Positions 26,673 to 35,226 are shown, counted from the stretch's first letter. The stretch: DNA of 56,742 bases from Sphaerimonospora mesophila NBRC 14179 = JCM 3151 (GCA_001552515.1 BCRI01000035.1:1-56742), one strand, 5' to 3'. Numbers and translations are program-made. The notes: a model not told the origin generated them from the letters alone.

Positions 26673-27464
26673 ATGACCCCGATCTTGGAATATCGGGACC
26701 TGTCCAAGGTTTTCTTCAAAGGTGAGCAGCGGATTCATGCCCTGGCTCACGTAACGGCCGAGGTGGAGGAGGGCGAACTGCTCGCCATCGTCGGCCCGAG
26801 CGGCTGCGGGAAGTCGACGCTGCTCAACCTCAGCGCCGGGCTCATGGAGCCCGGCACAGGCGAGGTGATCTACCGAGGCCGGCCACTCACCTGCGTCAAC
26901 ACCCAGGTCAGCTACGTCACACAGAAGGACAACCTGCTGCCGTGGCGTACCGTCGAGGACAACGTCGCGCTTCCGCTGGGACTCGGCGAGCGCGCGCGAT
27001 CATCGAGGGACGATCGTCGCGAGCGCGTCGCCCGCTACATCGAAATGGTCGGTCTCGGTGGATTCGAGAAGCATTACCCGAGTGAGCTGTCCGGCGGCAT
27101 GCGCAAGCGGGCCCAGCTCGCCCGGTCGCTCGTCTACGAACCGGACGTTCTGCTCATGGATGAGCCGTTCGGCGCGCTCGACGCCCAGCTCAAGCTCGTC
27201 CTCCAGGCGGAACTGCTGCAGATGTGGGAGGGGACCGGCAAGACGCTCGTGTTCGTCACCCACGACCTCACCGAGGCCATCTCGATCGCCGATCGGGTGA
27301 TCGTGATGTCGTCCCGGCCGGGCCGCATCCGGGCCATCGAGCACATCGACCTTCCCCGGCCGCGCGATGTCTTCGGCATCCGCTTCGCCGCCGGCTTCGG
27401 CGACTACTTCGAACGACTGTGGTCCGCGCTGCGCGAGGACATCCGCCAGGGACAGGAGGTCTGA
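26673..27464 (+). CDS. ABC transporter ATP-binding protein (NitT/TauT type)
   Basis: A 263-residue ATPase: Walker [11 protein letters not shown]-loop in [12 protein letters not shown], signature [15 protein letters not shown], Walker [12 protein letters not shown], and H-loop in VTHDLTEA. The [11 protein letters not shown] stretch is typical of nitrate/taurine/aromatic-sulfonate-type importers. An ATG at 26664 is also possible, but GGATGG stands at a better distance from 26673. It energises the permease at 27468. Confidence 0.9.
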   Translation: MTPILEYRDLSKVFFKGEQRIHALAHVTAEVEEGELLAIVGPSGCGKSTLLNLSAGLMEPGTGEVIYRGRPLTCVNTQVSYVTQKDNLLPWRTVEDNVALPLGLGERARSSRDDRRERVARYIEMVGLGGFEKHYPSELSGGMRKRAQLARSLVYEPDVLLMDEPFGALDAQLKLVLQAELLQMWEGTGKTLVFVTHDLTEAISIADRVIVMSSRPGRIRAIEHIDLPRPRDVFGIRFAAGFGDYFERLWSALREDIRQGQEV

Positions 27465-27467
27465 GCG

Positions 27468-28319
27468 ATGACCGACACGGCAGTGAACCAGGCAGGCGTC
27501 GGCTCACGGTCCCCGGTCGACGAGGTCTTCCTGGTCGACCCCAGCGTCAGGGCGCGGCGTCGGCAGACGGTCATCGTGGCCGTCTCCCGTTCAGCGCTGG
27601 CGGTTCTGGGCCTGGTGGTCTGGGAGTTGGTCAGCGACAGGGTGATCTCCAGCTTCTGGATCAGCAGCCCGAGCGCGATCTGGTCGGCGCTGCTGCGGTT
27701 CGCGGTCGAGGGGCAGTTGCTGCCGGCGGTATGGGTGACGCTGCTCGAAACGGCCGCCGGTTTCGCGGCCGGAGCGGGTGCGGGCATCCTGGTCGGCCTG
27801 GCCTTCGGGATCAGTCCGCTCATCGCGCGCATCCTCGATCCCTACCTCGTCGCGCTGAACTCGATCCCCCGGGTCGCCCTGATCCCGCTGTTCATCCTGT
27901 GGTTCGGCATCGGGTTCGAAACGAAGCTCCTTTTCGCGGCGACCCTGGTGTTCTTTCCAGTCTTCTTGAACACGTTCGCCGGTGCCCGCGATGTCGACCG
28001 CGATCTGATCGACGTGATCAGGGTCATGGGGGCCTCCCGGCTCGATGTGGTCCGGCGGGTGTTCATTCCCTCCGCGCTGGTATGGGTGTTCGCCGGGCTG
28101 CGGATGTCCATTCCGTTCGCGCTCATCGGCGCGGTGATCGCCGAGATGTTCACCTCGAACGAGGGCCTCGGATATCTGATCGCGGTCACCGCCAACCAGT
28201 ACGACACCGCCGGGTCGTTCGCCAGCCTGCTGGTCACGACCGTACTCGGCCTCGCCCTCACCTGGGGCGTGAGCCAGTTGGAGCGGCGCGCTCTCCGCTG
28301 GCGCTTGCACAGCGCTTGA
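27468..28319 (+). CDS. ABC transporter permease (NitT/TauT type)
   Basis: A 283-residue BPD-type permease. The first helix is followed by a periplasmic loop with WISSPSAIWSAL, then about five helices. The EAA loop reads MGASRLDVVRRVFIPSALVWVFAGLR, in which the ASRLDVVRRVFIPSA part contacts the ATPase. It begins three bases after the ATPase stop and is directly followed by the solute-binding protein gene, so it forms a three-gene importer with both. Confidence 0.9.
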   Translation: MTDTAVNQAGVGSRSPVDEVFLVDPSVRARRRQTVIVAVSRSALAVLGLVVWELVSDRVISSFWISSPSAIWSALLRFAVEGQLLPAVWVTLLETAAGFAAGAGAGILVGLAFGISPLIARILDPYLVALNSIPRVALIPLFILWFGIGFETKLLFAATLVFFPVFLNTFAGARDVDRDLIDVIRVMGASRLDVVRRVFIPSALVWVFAGLRMSIPFALIGAVIAEMFTSNEGLGYLIAVTANQYDTAGSFASLLVTTVLGLALTWGVSQLERRALRWRLHSA

Positions 28320-28405
28320 TCCCGACGATCGAATTCAGCTCCGGGGATGGCCATCAGGGGGCGGTCACCGAAATTCCCCGTCATCACAGGAAGGAACGAT
28401 CCACC

Positions 28406-29548
28406 ATGACGTCCCCGAACTCGAAGTTCCCCATGGCCATGGCCTCCCGCCGCGAGTTTCTCCGCTGGGCCGGCGTGGCCGGCGCCGCGGCGGCCGCCGT
28501 ACCGGCGTTGTCGGCCTGTGCCGGTGACGACCGAACCACCTCGGCAGGCGGCGGGGGCAAGCCCCGCACCGTCAAGCTGATCCACGCGTCCAAGGATCCT
28601 CTTGTCCTGTGGTCGATCACCTATCTGGCCGAGGACAAGGGTTTCTACAAGGAGGAGGGACTCGCGGTGGAGCGGGTCCTCCTCGGCGGAGGTCCCGCGG
28701 CGCTGACCGGGCTGCTGTCCGGAGCGGGAGACGCCAACCTGTCCGCGCCTGGTGAACTGCTCTCCGCGGTGAGCAAGGGGCAACGGCTGAAGGTGTTGCT
28801 GGCACACACCAACAGCATGCCGTCGATGTTCGTCGTCAGTAAGAAGTTCGCGGATCGCATCGGGGTGACCGCCGAGAGCCCGCTCGACGACCGCAAGACG
28901 GCCATCGGCAAGGTCAAGGGCGGCCGGTACGGCATCACGGCGCCGGGCAGCCAGACTGACGGTTTCACCAGGATCGCCCTGAAACAGGCCGGCCTCGACC
29001 CCGTCAAGGATGCGAAGATCGTACCGTTGCAGACCGCAGGCAACTCGCTGGCGGCGCTGGCCAACGACCAGATCGACGGCTTCGTCGGGGTTCCCCCGGT
29101 CGCGGAGAAGGCGGTGCTCGAACTGGACGCGGTTCCTCTTCTGATCAACCAGGAGGGAGAGATCAGCGGCGCTGATCGCCTGCAGGGCATGACCTTGCAG
29201 GCCCGCGAGCAGGATGTGGCCGCGAACCCGGACCTTTACGAGGCCGTCATGCGGGCCGAGGTCCGGGGGATGCGTGCGCTCCTGGACGACCCCGACGAGG
29301 CCGGGGCGCTGCTTCGCAAGACGAGGTTCAGCCAGCTCGAAGAGCCGATCTGGAACTATGCCTGGAAGCTGCTTCAGAGCTCGTGGGGCTCACCCCATGT
29401 CACCCGGGACTCGCTCGCCGCCTGGTTCGACCACGGTCTCGTCGCGGATGCCGACGCAGGGGATTTCCCCTTCGACGACGTGGTCGACATGCGGTTCGTC
29501 GATGCCGCGCTGTCGGCCTTGGGCTGGCGGCCACCTGCCCGAGTGTGA
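28406..29548 (+). CDS. Solute-binding protein of the NitT/TauT-type importer, Tat lipoprotein
   Basis: A 380-residue binding protein. Its N-terminus has the twin-arginine motif SRREFLRW and a lipobox ending LSAC, so it is a Tat-exported lipoprotein. The mature part shows SITYLAEDKGFYKEEGL, LLSGAGDANLSAPGE and GRYGITAPGSQTDGFTRIAL, typical of the SsuA/TauA/THI5-like class. The ATG at 28406 follows AAGGAACG. It probably captures the alicyclic or aromatic acid that the preceding operon degrades. Confidence 0.88.
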   Translation: MTSPNSKFPMAMASRREFLRWAGVAGAAAAAVPALSACAGDDRTTSAGGGGKPRTVKLIHASKDPLVLWSITYLAEDKGFYKEEGLAVERVLLGGGPAALTGLLSGAGDANLSAPGELLSAVSKGQRLKVLLAHTNSMPSMFVVSKKFADRIGVTAESPLDDRKTAIGKVKGGRYGITAPGSQTDGFTRIALKQAGLDPVKDAKIVPLQTAGNSLAALANDQIDGFVGVPPVAEKAVLELDAVPLLINQEGEISGADRLQGMTLQAREQDVAANPDLYEAVMRAEVRGMRALLDDPDEAGALLRKTRFSQLEEPIWNYAWKLLQSSWGSPHVTRDSLAAWFDHGLVADADAGDFPFDDVVDMRFVDAALSALGWRPPARV

Positions 29549-29620
29549 ACCGCGAAGGCGCGGGAAGACGCGGCGGCCGACAGATGCCAAGCCGGAGCGT
29601 CGCGACAACTGATCGGTTGA

Positions 29621-29646
29621 GCGCACAGAAAATGCGCATTACGCAC
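29621..29646. promoter_or_regulatory. Candidate IclR operator (site 3)
   Basis: GCGCAC, six bases, then TGCGCATTACGCAC. Spacing matches sites 1 and 2. It lies 45 bases before the iclR start codon, consistent with autoregulation. Confidence 0.65.
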
Positions 29647-29671
29647 GCTCTAAGCACTATTTTAGAGTGTG
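29644..29671. promoter_or_regulatory. Inverted repeat in the iclR promoter, partly overlapping site 3
   Basis: Arms CACGCTCTAA and TTAGAGTGTG match except for one position each (CAC-N-CTCTAA with TTAGAG-N-GTG) around an eight-base centre. It could be a second operator, or bind a second regulator. It ends six bases before the GAGGAGGGG ribosome-binding site. Confidence 0.4.
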
Positions 29672-29690
29672 ATGAGTTGAGGAGGGGCAA

Positions 29691-30467
29691 GTGGCGACAA
29701 GCAGGGCTCAGGCGAATGCCGAAGATCAGGCGTCCCGGCGGTCGGTGGTGCAGTCGGTGACTCGGGCCTTCGACGTGCTGAACCTGTTGCGTGACACCAG
29801 CTCCCCCATGTCGGTTCAGGACCTCGCCCGCAGCAGCGGTCTGGACCGCACCGTGGTCCACCGGCTGCTGCGGTCGCTGCTCCAGCAGGACATGGTGATC
29901 GAGGAACGCGGCCTGTTCCGGATCGGACCCGCCTCGGTTCTCCTCGCGAATCGATACCACGACGACCTGCTCGTCCGACGGCTGGCGCTGCCGTACATGG
30001 TCGAAATGCAGTCCGGCGAGATCGCCGACAAGCCCTGGACGGCGACCCTGTCCATCGCTGTCGGCGACGTCTCCGCGGTCATCGAACGGATCTGGACCCC
30101 TCGTACCCCGCTCGACCTTGTGCTCGCCGTGGGCGACACCTTTCCGATCCACAGCACGGCGACCGGGCGGAGCATGCTCGCGTACTACGAACCGGACAAG
30201 CTCGCGGAGGTCGTCGGCGCCGAGTTGAGCGAGGAACTGGCCCCGATCCTGGAAAGCGTGCGGCTCGCCGGGGGGATCGGCCTGTCGAGAGGCGAGGCGG
30301 TGCCCGGAGTCGAGGCGATCGCGGCGGTCATCCTGTCCCGGCGGCAGGCACCGGTCGCGGCCATCAGCGTCTCCGGAGTCGACCTCGGAGATCAGATGGA
30401 CCACACTTCGCCGCTGGCGTCGACGCTGCGCCGCGCGGCGAGTGCCATCGGCCAGATGATCCCCTGA
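29691..30467 (+). CDS. IclR-family transcriptional regulator
   Basis: A 258-residue regulator. The winged helix covers about residues 18-80 (SVTRAFDVLNLLRD, then VQDLARSSGLDRTVVHRLLR). The effector-binding domain follows (VGDTFPIHSTATGRSMLAYYE, then SRGEAVPGVEAIAA). A GTG start at 29691 has GAGGAGGGG in front. IclR proteins often control aromatic and acyl-CoA catabolism by binding a pathway acid or CoA ester. The GCGCA operators upstream of the CoA-transferase operon, the ABC operon and this gene make it the likely local regulator. Confidence 0.9.
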   Translation: MATSRAQANAEDQASRRSVVQSVTRAFDVLNLLRDTSSPMSVQDLARSSGLDRTVVHRLLRSLLQQDMVIEERGLFRIGPASVLLANRYHDDLLVRRLALPYMVEMQSGEIADKPWTATLSIAVGDVSAVIERIWTPRTPLDLVLAVGDTFPIHSTATGRSMLAYYEPDKLAEVVGAELSEELAPILESVRLAGGIGLSRGEAVPGVEAIAAVILSRRQAPVAAISVSGVDLGDQMDHTSPLASTLRRAASAIGQMIP

Positions 30468-30763
30468 GAGGAGGCCCGGCCCGCCGGCCGTGCCGCTGAA
30501 GACCGATCATCGGTGACGACCAACCGGTGAGGGGCCACCAGGACGGCATCACCCGTCCGGTGTGATGGGTTCCGCTGCCCTTCGTTATGCCGTATGAGAA
30601 GTGACCCCTCAGGACCGGGAGCCCTCGGCTCCCCGCAGCGACGACTTCCCACATCGCACACCGGCCGACGCGCGCCCGCAGGCTCATGGTGCTGCTGCAC
30701 CGATTCGGGTCATTCCCCACCTGACGAGCCCTGACCGGTCCGGATCATCTCTCCTGACTCGAA
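30468..30763. other. Intergenic stretch between iclR and the epoxide hydrolase gene
   Basis: No gene is seen in these 296 bases. It holds a perfect seven-base-pair hairpin with a three-base loop (GGGAGCC, CTC, GGCTCCC) at 30617-30633, without a T-tract. It also holds a CATCAC/GTGATG inverted repeat with a nine-base loop around 30566-30586. Either could end the iclR transcript or serve as an operator. A clear promoter was not found. Confidence 0.4.
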
Positions 30764-31951
30764 ATGGATAACGAAATGAGCGTAATGCACCCGAACTGTG
30801 GCGATAGCGAGATTCGCCCGTTCAAGATCGAGGTTCCGGAGGCCACCCTGAATGATCTGCGAAACCGGCTCGCCGGGACTCGTTGGCCCGACGAGCTTCC
30901 CGGCGTCGGCTGGGACTACGGCACACCGCTCGGCTATCTGCGCGAACTTGTCGAGTATTGGCGGACGGTCTACGACTGGCGGGAACACGAGTCACGGCTC
31001 AACGAGTTGCCACAGTTCACCACCGCGATTGATGGAGCGAACGTGCACTTCATCCACGTACGCTCCCCGGAGCCGGACGCGCTACCGCTGATCATCACGC
31101 ATGGCTGGCCGGGGTCGGTGGTGGAGATGCTGGACGTCCTCGGCCCGCTGACGGATCCACGCGCACATGGCGCCGCCGCCGCTGACGCCTTCCACGTCGT
31201 GGTGCCGTCCATCCCCGGTTTCGGGCTGTCCGGGCCCACCCGCGAGACGGGATGGGATGTCCGGAGGATCGCCGCTGCATGGGCGGTCTTGATGGAACGG
31301 CTCGGCTATCGGAACTACGGGGCGCAGGGCGGGGACTGGGGGGCGAGGATCTCCTGGGAACTCGGCGCTCAGGATCGTGAGCATGTAGTGGGGGTGCACG
31401 TGAACATGATGGTCGCCGCGGCACCGGACCATCCGGCCGAGATGGCCCGACTCGATGACGAGGACCGTGCCAGGCTGGCCCGCCGGCATCGCTTCCACGC
31501 GGAGCTGTCCGGTTACATGAAGATTCAGGCGACGAGGCCACAGACCCTGGCATACGCGCTGACGGACTCTCCGGTCGGCCAACTGGCCTGGATCGTCGAA
31601 AAGTTCAAGGAGTGGACCGACTCGGAGCACGCACCGGAAGACGCCGTCGATCGTGATCGGATGCTGACCAATGTGATGCTCTACTGGCTCACTGGCACCG
31701 CCGGTTCCTCGGCCCGGCTGTACTACGAATTCTCCCGCTCCGGGAGTTGGGGTCCACCGGCTCCGTCGGAGACGCCCACCGGCGTCGCGGTGTTCGCGCA
31801 TGACATCGCCCAGCCCATCAGGTCCACCGCGGAACGTGACAACAACATCGTGCACTGGTCGGAATTCGACAGGGGAGGACATTTTGCGGCGATGGAACAG
31901 CCGCTGCTGCTCGTCGAGGACATCAGGAAGTTCTTCCATCGTTTCCGCTGA
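30764..31951 (+). CDS. Epoxide hydrolase (alpha/beta hydrolase, EphB/microsomal-like)
   Basis: A 395-residue hydrolase with an N-terminal EHN domain (IRPFKIEVPEATLNDLRNRL, then TRWPDELPGVGWDYG), which defines the microsomal epoxide hydrolase-like group. The oxyanion motif is HGWPGS, the nucleophile is D191 in GGDWGAR and the base histidine lies in GGHFAAMEQP. It converts an epoxide to a diol. Two starts are possible, 30764 and 30776; neither has a good ribosome-binding site. It follows the IclR gene on the same strand and may belong to the same pathway, for example for an epoxy intermediate of a terpenoid-like ring. Confidence 0.87.
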   Translation: MDNEMSVMHPNCGDSEIRPFKIEVPEATLNDLRNRLAGTRWPDELPGVGWDYGTPLGYLRELVEYWRTVYDWREHESRLNELPQFTTAIDGANVHFIHVRSPEPDALPLIITHGWPGSVVEMLDVLGPLTDPRAHGAAAADAFHVVVPSIPGFGLSGPTRETGWDVRRIAAAWAVLMERLGYRNYGAQGGDWGARISWELGAQDREHVVGVHVNMMVAAAPDHPAEMARLDDEDRARLARRHRFHAELSGYMKIQATRPQTLAYALTDSPVGQLAWIVEKFKEWTDSEHAPEDAVDRDRMLTNVMLYWLTGTAGSSARLYYEFSRSGSWGPPAPSETPTGVAVFAHDIAQPIRSTAERDNNIVHWSEFDRGGHFAAMEQPLLLVEDIRKFFHRFR

Positions 31952-31972
31952 TGCCAAGTTTTGCGCCGATTC

Positions 31973-31993
31973 TCTACTGATGCGTCGAGTAGA
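31973..31993. promoter_or_regulatory. Inverted repeat before the MFS gene
   Basis: Perfect six-base arms TCTACT and AGTAGA flank nine bases, directly in front of the GGAGG used by the MFS gene. It could be an operator or an RNA hairpin that affects translation. Confidence 0.3.
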
Positions 31994-32013
31994 CCGACGG
32001 AGGACGGTTCACG

Positions 32014-33321
32014 GTGCTTCCAGAAGTTGGTCCTTCGCTTCCCCGCGTCTCCCCCCATCGAGCGGAAAGCGCAGACCTACCAAAGGTGGTGACAGCGTCT
32101 TCGATCGCCTTCATGATGACCGCGCCGGCACAGACCACCACCATGTCCGTGTTCGTCGACCCGCTCATCGCCTCCCTCGGCGTCTCCCGCTCGGCGGTCT
32201 CCACCGCATACTTGGTGGGAACGCTTGGTTGCGCGATGCTCGTGCCCTTCCTCGGCCGGACGATCGACCGCTACGGGCTCCGCCGGGCCACCGGTGCCAT
32301 CGCGCTTTGTTTCGGAGTGATCCTCATCGCATCGAGTGTCGCCACCGATATCGTCGGGCTGACGGTCGCGTTCGTAGGTATCCGTGTGAGTGGTCAGGGA
32401 GCGCTGCAACTCGCGGCCACCACCATCGTCGCCGCCTACCTCCACGAACGCCGCGGTCTCGGGATCGGGATCAGCTCGGCCTTCGGCGCGGCGGGCATCT
32501 CGCTGGCACCCGTGCTCGTAGAGCGACTGGTCTCGGCGTGGGGATGGCGAACCGTGTGGATCATCGAAGGGGTCTCGGTGGTCACGCTGGTCGTTCCGGC
32601 AGTGCTGCTCCTCCTGCCCCGCCGACCGGCCAAGGGTACGGCGGTCGGGGTACCGCCGGCTCGGCGGCCCGCAGAGTTCGAAGACTGGACCCTGCGGCGG
32701 ACGCTGCGTACCGGCATGTTCTGGGTCGTCACCGGTGGTGTGGCGATCGTGGCCCTGGTCGCCGCCGCCCTCCACTTCCACCAGGTATCGGTGCTTGGCG
32801 AACGGGGCCTGACCCAGAGCGAGGCAGCCGCGACATTCCTACCGCAGACCATCGCCGGACTGCTGACCACCCTTGTCGCGGGCTGGCTCGCCGATCGCTT
32901 GTCCGCACGCGTCCTGCTCGCCTTGACCATGATCTTCGTCGTGTTGGGGATCATCGGAGCCGGTTGGCTCTCACGCGGCCCCACCGTGGTGGTCTACAGT
33001 CTCGCGATAGGCGCCGCTGCCAACGGGATACGCGCCATTGAAGCGGCCGTCTTCGCGCGACATTTCGGAACAGTACATCTCGGCGCGATCCGCGGCACCG
33101 TGCACGGCATTACCGTGGGGGTCTCCGCCTTCGGCCCATTGATGCTCGCGCTGGGTCGGGAGCTCGCGGAGTCATATCAACCTGTTCTTCTCATCACTGC
33201 CTTACTGCCACTGGCGGTTGCGATCGCGGCATTCGTCGTCCGCACCCCGGAGAGGGCGGAGCCGAACCCGCGTGATCTGACGCAGCAGGAGGAGAGCACA
33301 GACCGCGAGGATGTGCGCTAA
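32014..33321 (+). CDS. MFS transporter
   Basis: A 435-residue major facilitator with about 12 membrane helices. The loop after helix 2 reads GRTIDRYGLRRATG, the usual signature, and helix 4-5 has GAAGISLAPVLVERLV. The GTG at 32014 is chosen because ACGGAGGAC stands upstream. The last 21 codons (from about 33256) lie inside DNA that is a decayed copy of the TetR/mycothiol-enzyme junction at 34305-34440, read in another frame, so the original C-terminus has been replaced or extended. It may export or import a pathway compound. Confidence 0.82.
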   Translation: MLPEVGPSLPRVSPHRAESADLPKVVTASSIAFMMTAPAQTTTMSVFVDPLIASLGVSRSAVSTAYLVGTLGCAMLVPFLGRTIDRYGLRRATGAIALCFGVILIASSVATDIVGLTVAFVGIRVSGQGALQLAATTIVAAYLHERRGLGIGISSAFGAAGISLAPVLVERLVSAWGWRTVWIIEGVSVVTLVVPAVLLLLPRRPAKGTAVGVPPARRPAEFEDWTLRRTLRTGMFWVVTGGVAIVALVAAALHFHQVSVLGERGLTQSEAAATFLPQTIAGLLTTLVAGWLADRLSARVLLALTMIFVVLGIIGAGWLSRGPTVVVYSLAIGAAANGIRAIEAAVFARHFGTVHLGAIRGTVHGITVGVSAFGPLMLALGRELAESYQPVLLITALLPLAVAIAAFVVRTPERAEPNPRDLTQQEESTDREDVR

Positions 33322-33540
33322 GGCGATCGGCGCGCAGCGGCGCAGCCCGGTGAACCTGCTGGGGGATCTGTCCGAGGCGGATTCGCCTGGAGGTCGGCGC
33401 CATTCCGGGCATCGATATGCCAGGAGATTATTCAGGTTTTCCATCGCGGTCGAGTCAGGTCCGTTCTCGCACAGCGGGACGATTACATGCCCGTGCGGTA
33501 CGGGACGCCGATTTCCGCCGCGCCCACTCTTCGCTGATCG
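33256..33540 (+). pseudogene. Decayed, internally deleted copy of the TetR-end / mycothiol-enzyme locus
   Basis: Bases 33256-33390 align almost without gaps to 34305-34440, which is the end of the TetR gene and the start of the mycothiol-type enzyme. Bases 33398-33540 align to 35029-35178, the 3' flank of that enzyme. About 590 bases between the two blocks are missing here. The enzyme's start codon has become ACA and one base is inserted soon after, so no product is made. The rest of the gene-free stretch to 33724 holds only the TetR operator. Confidence 0.75.
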
Positions 33541-33685
33541 CGTCGGCGATCACAACACCTGATCGACCGAGATCAGCTTGTCGCCCGCCAGACCGCGAAG
33601 TTTCCCGCAGCACCGATCCCACCCATCCGACGACACAGGTGAGGGGCTCCGTTCCATGTCGCCGCCGAGCATTCTAGCGAAACAA

Positions 33686-33712
33686 CTACTGTTGTGTTTT
33701 GAACAACGGTAG
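33686..33712. promoter_or_regulatory. TetR-type operator
   Basis: Ten-base arms CTACTGTTGT and ACAACGGTAG pair with one mismatch around a seven-base centre, 12 bases before the TetR start codon. The position and symmetry suit autoregulation. Confidence 0.6.
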
Positions 33713-33724
33713 TAGTGTCCATCC

Positions 33725-34324
33725 ATGTCGAACCGGCGTGAACGTCTCCTGGATGCCGCGATCTGCCTCCTGGGCGAAGGCGGGGTGCGGGCGGTCACGC
33801 ATCGGGCCGTCGATGCCGCGGCGGGGGTGGCAGCGGGTTCCACGGCCAACTACTTCTCCACCCGCGACGCCCTCTTCAATGCCGTGGTGGAGCGGTTCTC
33901 CGCGCGCGAGCGGGCGGACTTCGACGACATGGCGGCCCGGACGTTCCCCGCCACCCCCGCCGAGCTGGGCCGCGTCCTGGCCGAGTTCGCGCGCGACTCA
34001 GCGGGCCGGAACCGGACGCTGACGCTGGCCCGCTACGCCATCCTCGTCGAGGCCGCGCACGAACCCGCCCTCCGGGCGCAGCTGGCCGCCACCGGGAGCC
34101 GGGTCAACGCCTGGTTCGCGAACTGGCTGCGGCTCGCCGGTTCGCGCGACCCGGGGCGCGACGTGCACGTGGTCGGCAACTACATCAGCGGATTGGTGCT
34201 GCACCAGCTGGCCGTCCCGGCCCCCGGCTTCGATCCGGCTGAAAAGATCACCGCGCTGATCGAGTCATTGATCGGCCATCGGACGGCTTCACCGGTGGCC
34301 GGCGGCGGAGCCGAACCCGCGTGA
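33725..34324 (+). CDS. TetR-family transcriptional regulator
   Basis: A 199-residue repressor. The N-terminal helix-turn-helix is RRERLLDAAICLLGEGGVRA followed by VTHRAVDAAAGVAAGSTANYF, with the NYF and TRDALF stretch typical of TetR recognition helices. The C-terminal ligand domain is unremarkable. It lies 22 bases in front of the mycothiol-type enzyme and probably controls both genes through the palindrome at 33686-33712. Confidence 0.88.
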   Translation: MSNRRERLLDAAICLLGEGGVRAVTHRAVDAAAGVAAGSTANYFSTRDALFNAVVERFSARERADFDDMAARTFPATPAELGRVLAEFARDSAGRNRTLTLARYAILVEAAHEPALRAQLAATGSRVNAWFANWLRLAGSRDPGRDVHVVGNYISGLVLHQLAVPAPGFDPAEKITALIESLIGHRTASPVAGGGAEPA

Positions 34325-34440
34325 TCTCACGCAGAAGGAGGGGAGCATGGACCGCGAGGACGTGTGGAAGGCGATCGACGTGCAGCGGCGCGGCCTGGTC
34401 GACCTGCTGGAGGATCTGTCAGAGGCGGAGTGGCGGCGCC
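34305..34440 (+). repeat. Intact counterpart of the decayed copy at 33256-33390 (left block)
   Basis: Covers the last codons of the TetR gene and the first 31 codons of the mycothiol-type enzyme. The two copies share runs such as GAGCCGAACCCGCGTGATCT. Confidence 0.75.
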
Positions 34441-34991
34441 CGTCGCTCTGCGAGGGCTGGACGGTGCGAGACGTCGCCGCCCACGTCGCCCTGCAGAACA
34501 TGAGCTGGTCGGCGCTGCCGGGGGCCATGCTGGACGCGGTCAGATCGGGCGGCATGAACGCGGGGATCCGAGCCATGGCGTGCCGGCACGCGAGCCGGCC
34601 GACCGAGCAGATCATCGCCGAGATCCGTGGCCGGATCGGTGTGTGGCGGCCCCTCCCGAGCGTCACGTTCCGGGAGACCGCCATCGACTACCTCGTGCAC
34701 GCGCAGGACATCGCCCTGCCCTTGGACCGCCGGATCGACACGCCGCCGGTCGCCGCGCTGGCCGCCGCCGACCGGCTTTGGAGCCGGGACCGGATGTTCC
34801 ACGCGCGCCGGAGACTGGCCGGGTTCCGGCTGGTCGCGAACGACGTCCGCTGGAGCGCCGGCGAGGGCGAAGAGGTGACGGGGCCGATCAGTGCGCTGTT
34901 GCTCCTGCTCACCGGCCGACCGGCCGCCATGGCCCTGCTCGACGGCGCCGGTGCGGCCGCCCTGCGGGCACGCCTCGCGCCACTGCCGTAG
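34347..34991 (+). CDS. Maleylpyruvate isomerase-family (mycothiol-dependent, DinB-fold) enzyme
   Basis: A 214-residue protein of the mycothiol-dependent maleylpyruvate isomerase N-terminal family. The opening LVDLLEDLSEAEWRRPSLCE and GWTVRDVAAHVAL is the family signature. Probable metal ligands are H46, D114 and H118 (DYLVHAQD); known members use histidine, glutamate and histidine, so D114 in place of glutamate is a small deviation. Members are thiol transferases or isomerases using mycothiol. The ATG at 34347 follows GAAGGAGGGGAGC. No substrate can be named. Confidence 0.82.
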   Translation: MDREDVWKAIDVQRRGLVDLLEDLSEAEWRRPSLCEGWTVRDVAAHVALQNMSWSALPGAMLDAVRSGGMNAGIRAMACRHASRPTEQIIAEIRGRIGVWRPLPSVTFRETAIDYLVHAQDIALPLDRRIDTPPVAALAAADRLWSRDRMFHARRRLAGFRLVANDVRWSAGEGEEVTGPISALLLLLTGRPAAMALLDGAGAAALRARLAPLP

Positions 34992-35028
34992 CAGGGCCAC
35001 TGCCATGGCCGCGGCCGGGGGACTTCGG

Positions 35029-35178
35029 GCCATTCCGGGCGCGGATTACCGGGGGGATTATACGGGTTTTCGATCGACGCCGGGCCGGGTTGAAGACCAC
35101 GTTCTCGCGATGGCGGGTGATTGCACATCCGTGCGGTGCGGCCCGCCGATTTCCACCCGCGTCCACTCTTTGTCGACC
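35029..35178 (+). repeat. Intact counterpart of the decayed copy at 33398-33540 (right block)
   Basis: This non-coding flank of the mycothiol-type gene shares blocks such as CCATTCCGGGC, CCGTGCGGT and CCGATTTCC with 33398-33540. The remaining gap to 35226 holds a short TTACC/GGTAA palindrome at 35184-35196 and no gene. Confidence 0.7.
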
Positions 35179-35226
35179 GATATTTACCATAGGTAATAAC
35201 CATCCGTCATGCCGGCTTCCGGAAAT

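Noticed and set aside
30617-30633. Hairpin after iclR as a definite terminator
   Set aside because: The stem is perfect but lies about 150 bases beyond the stop and has no T-tract, so I only mention it within the gap.
13872-31951. Steroid (cholesterol-type) side-chain pathway
   Set aside because: The Ltp2/DUF35 pair points that way, but no acyl-CoA dehydrogenase pair, Kst or Hsa ring genes or Mce importer are in the window; the BadI-like gene and small importer suit a smaller ring acid better.
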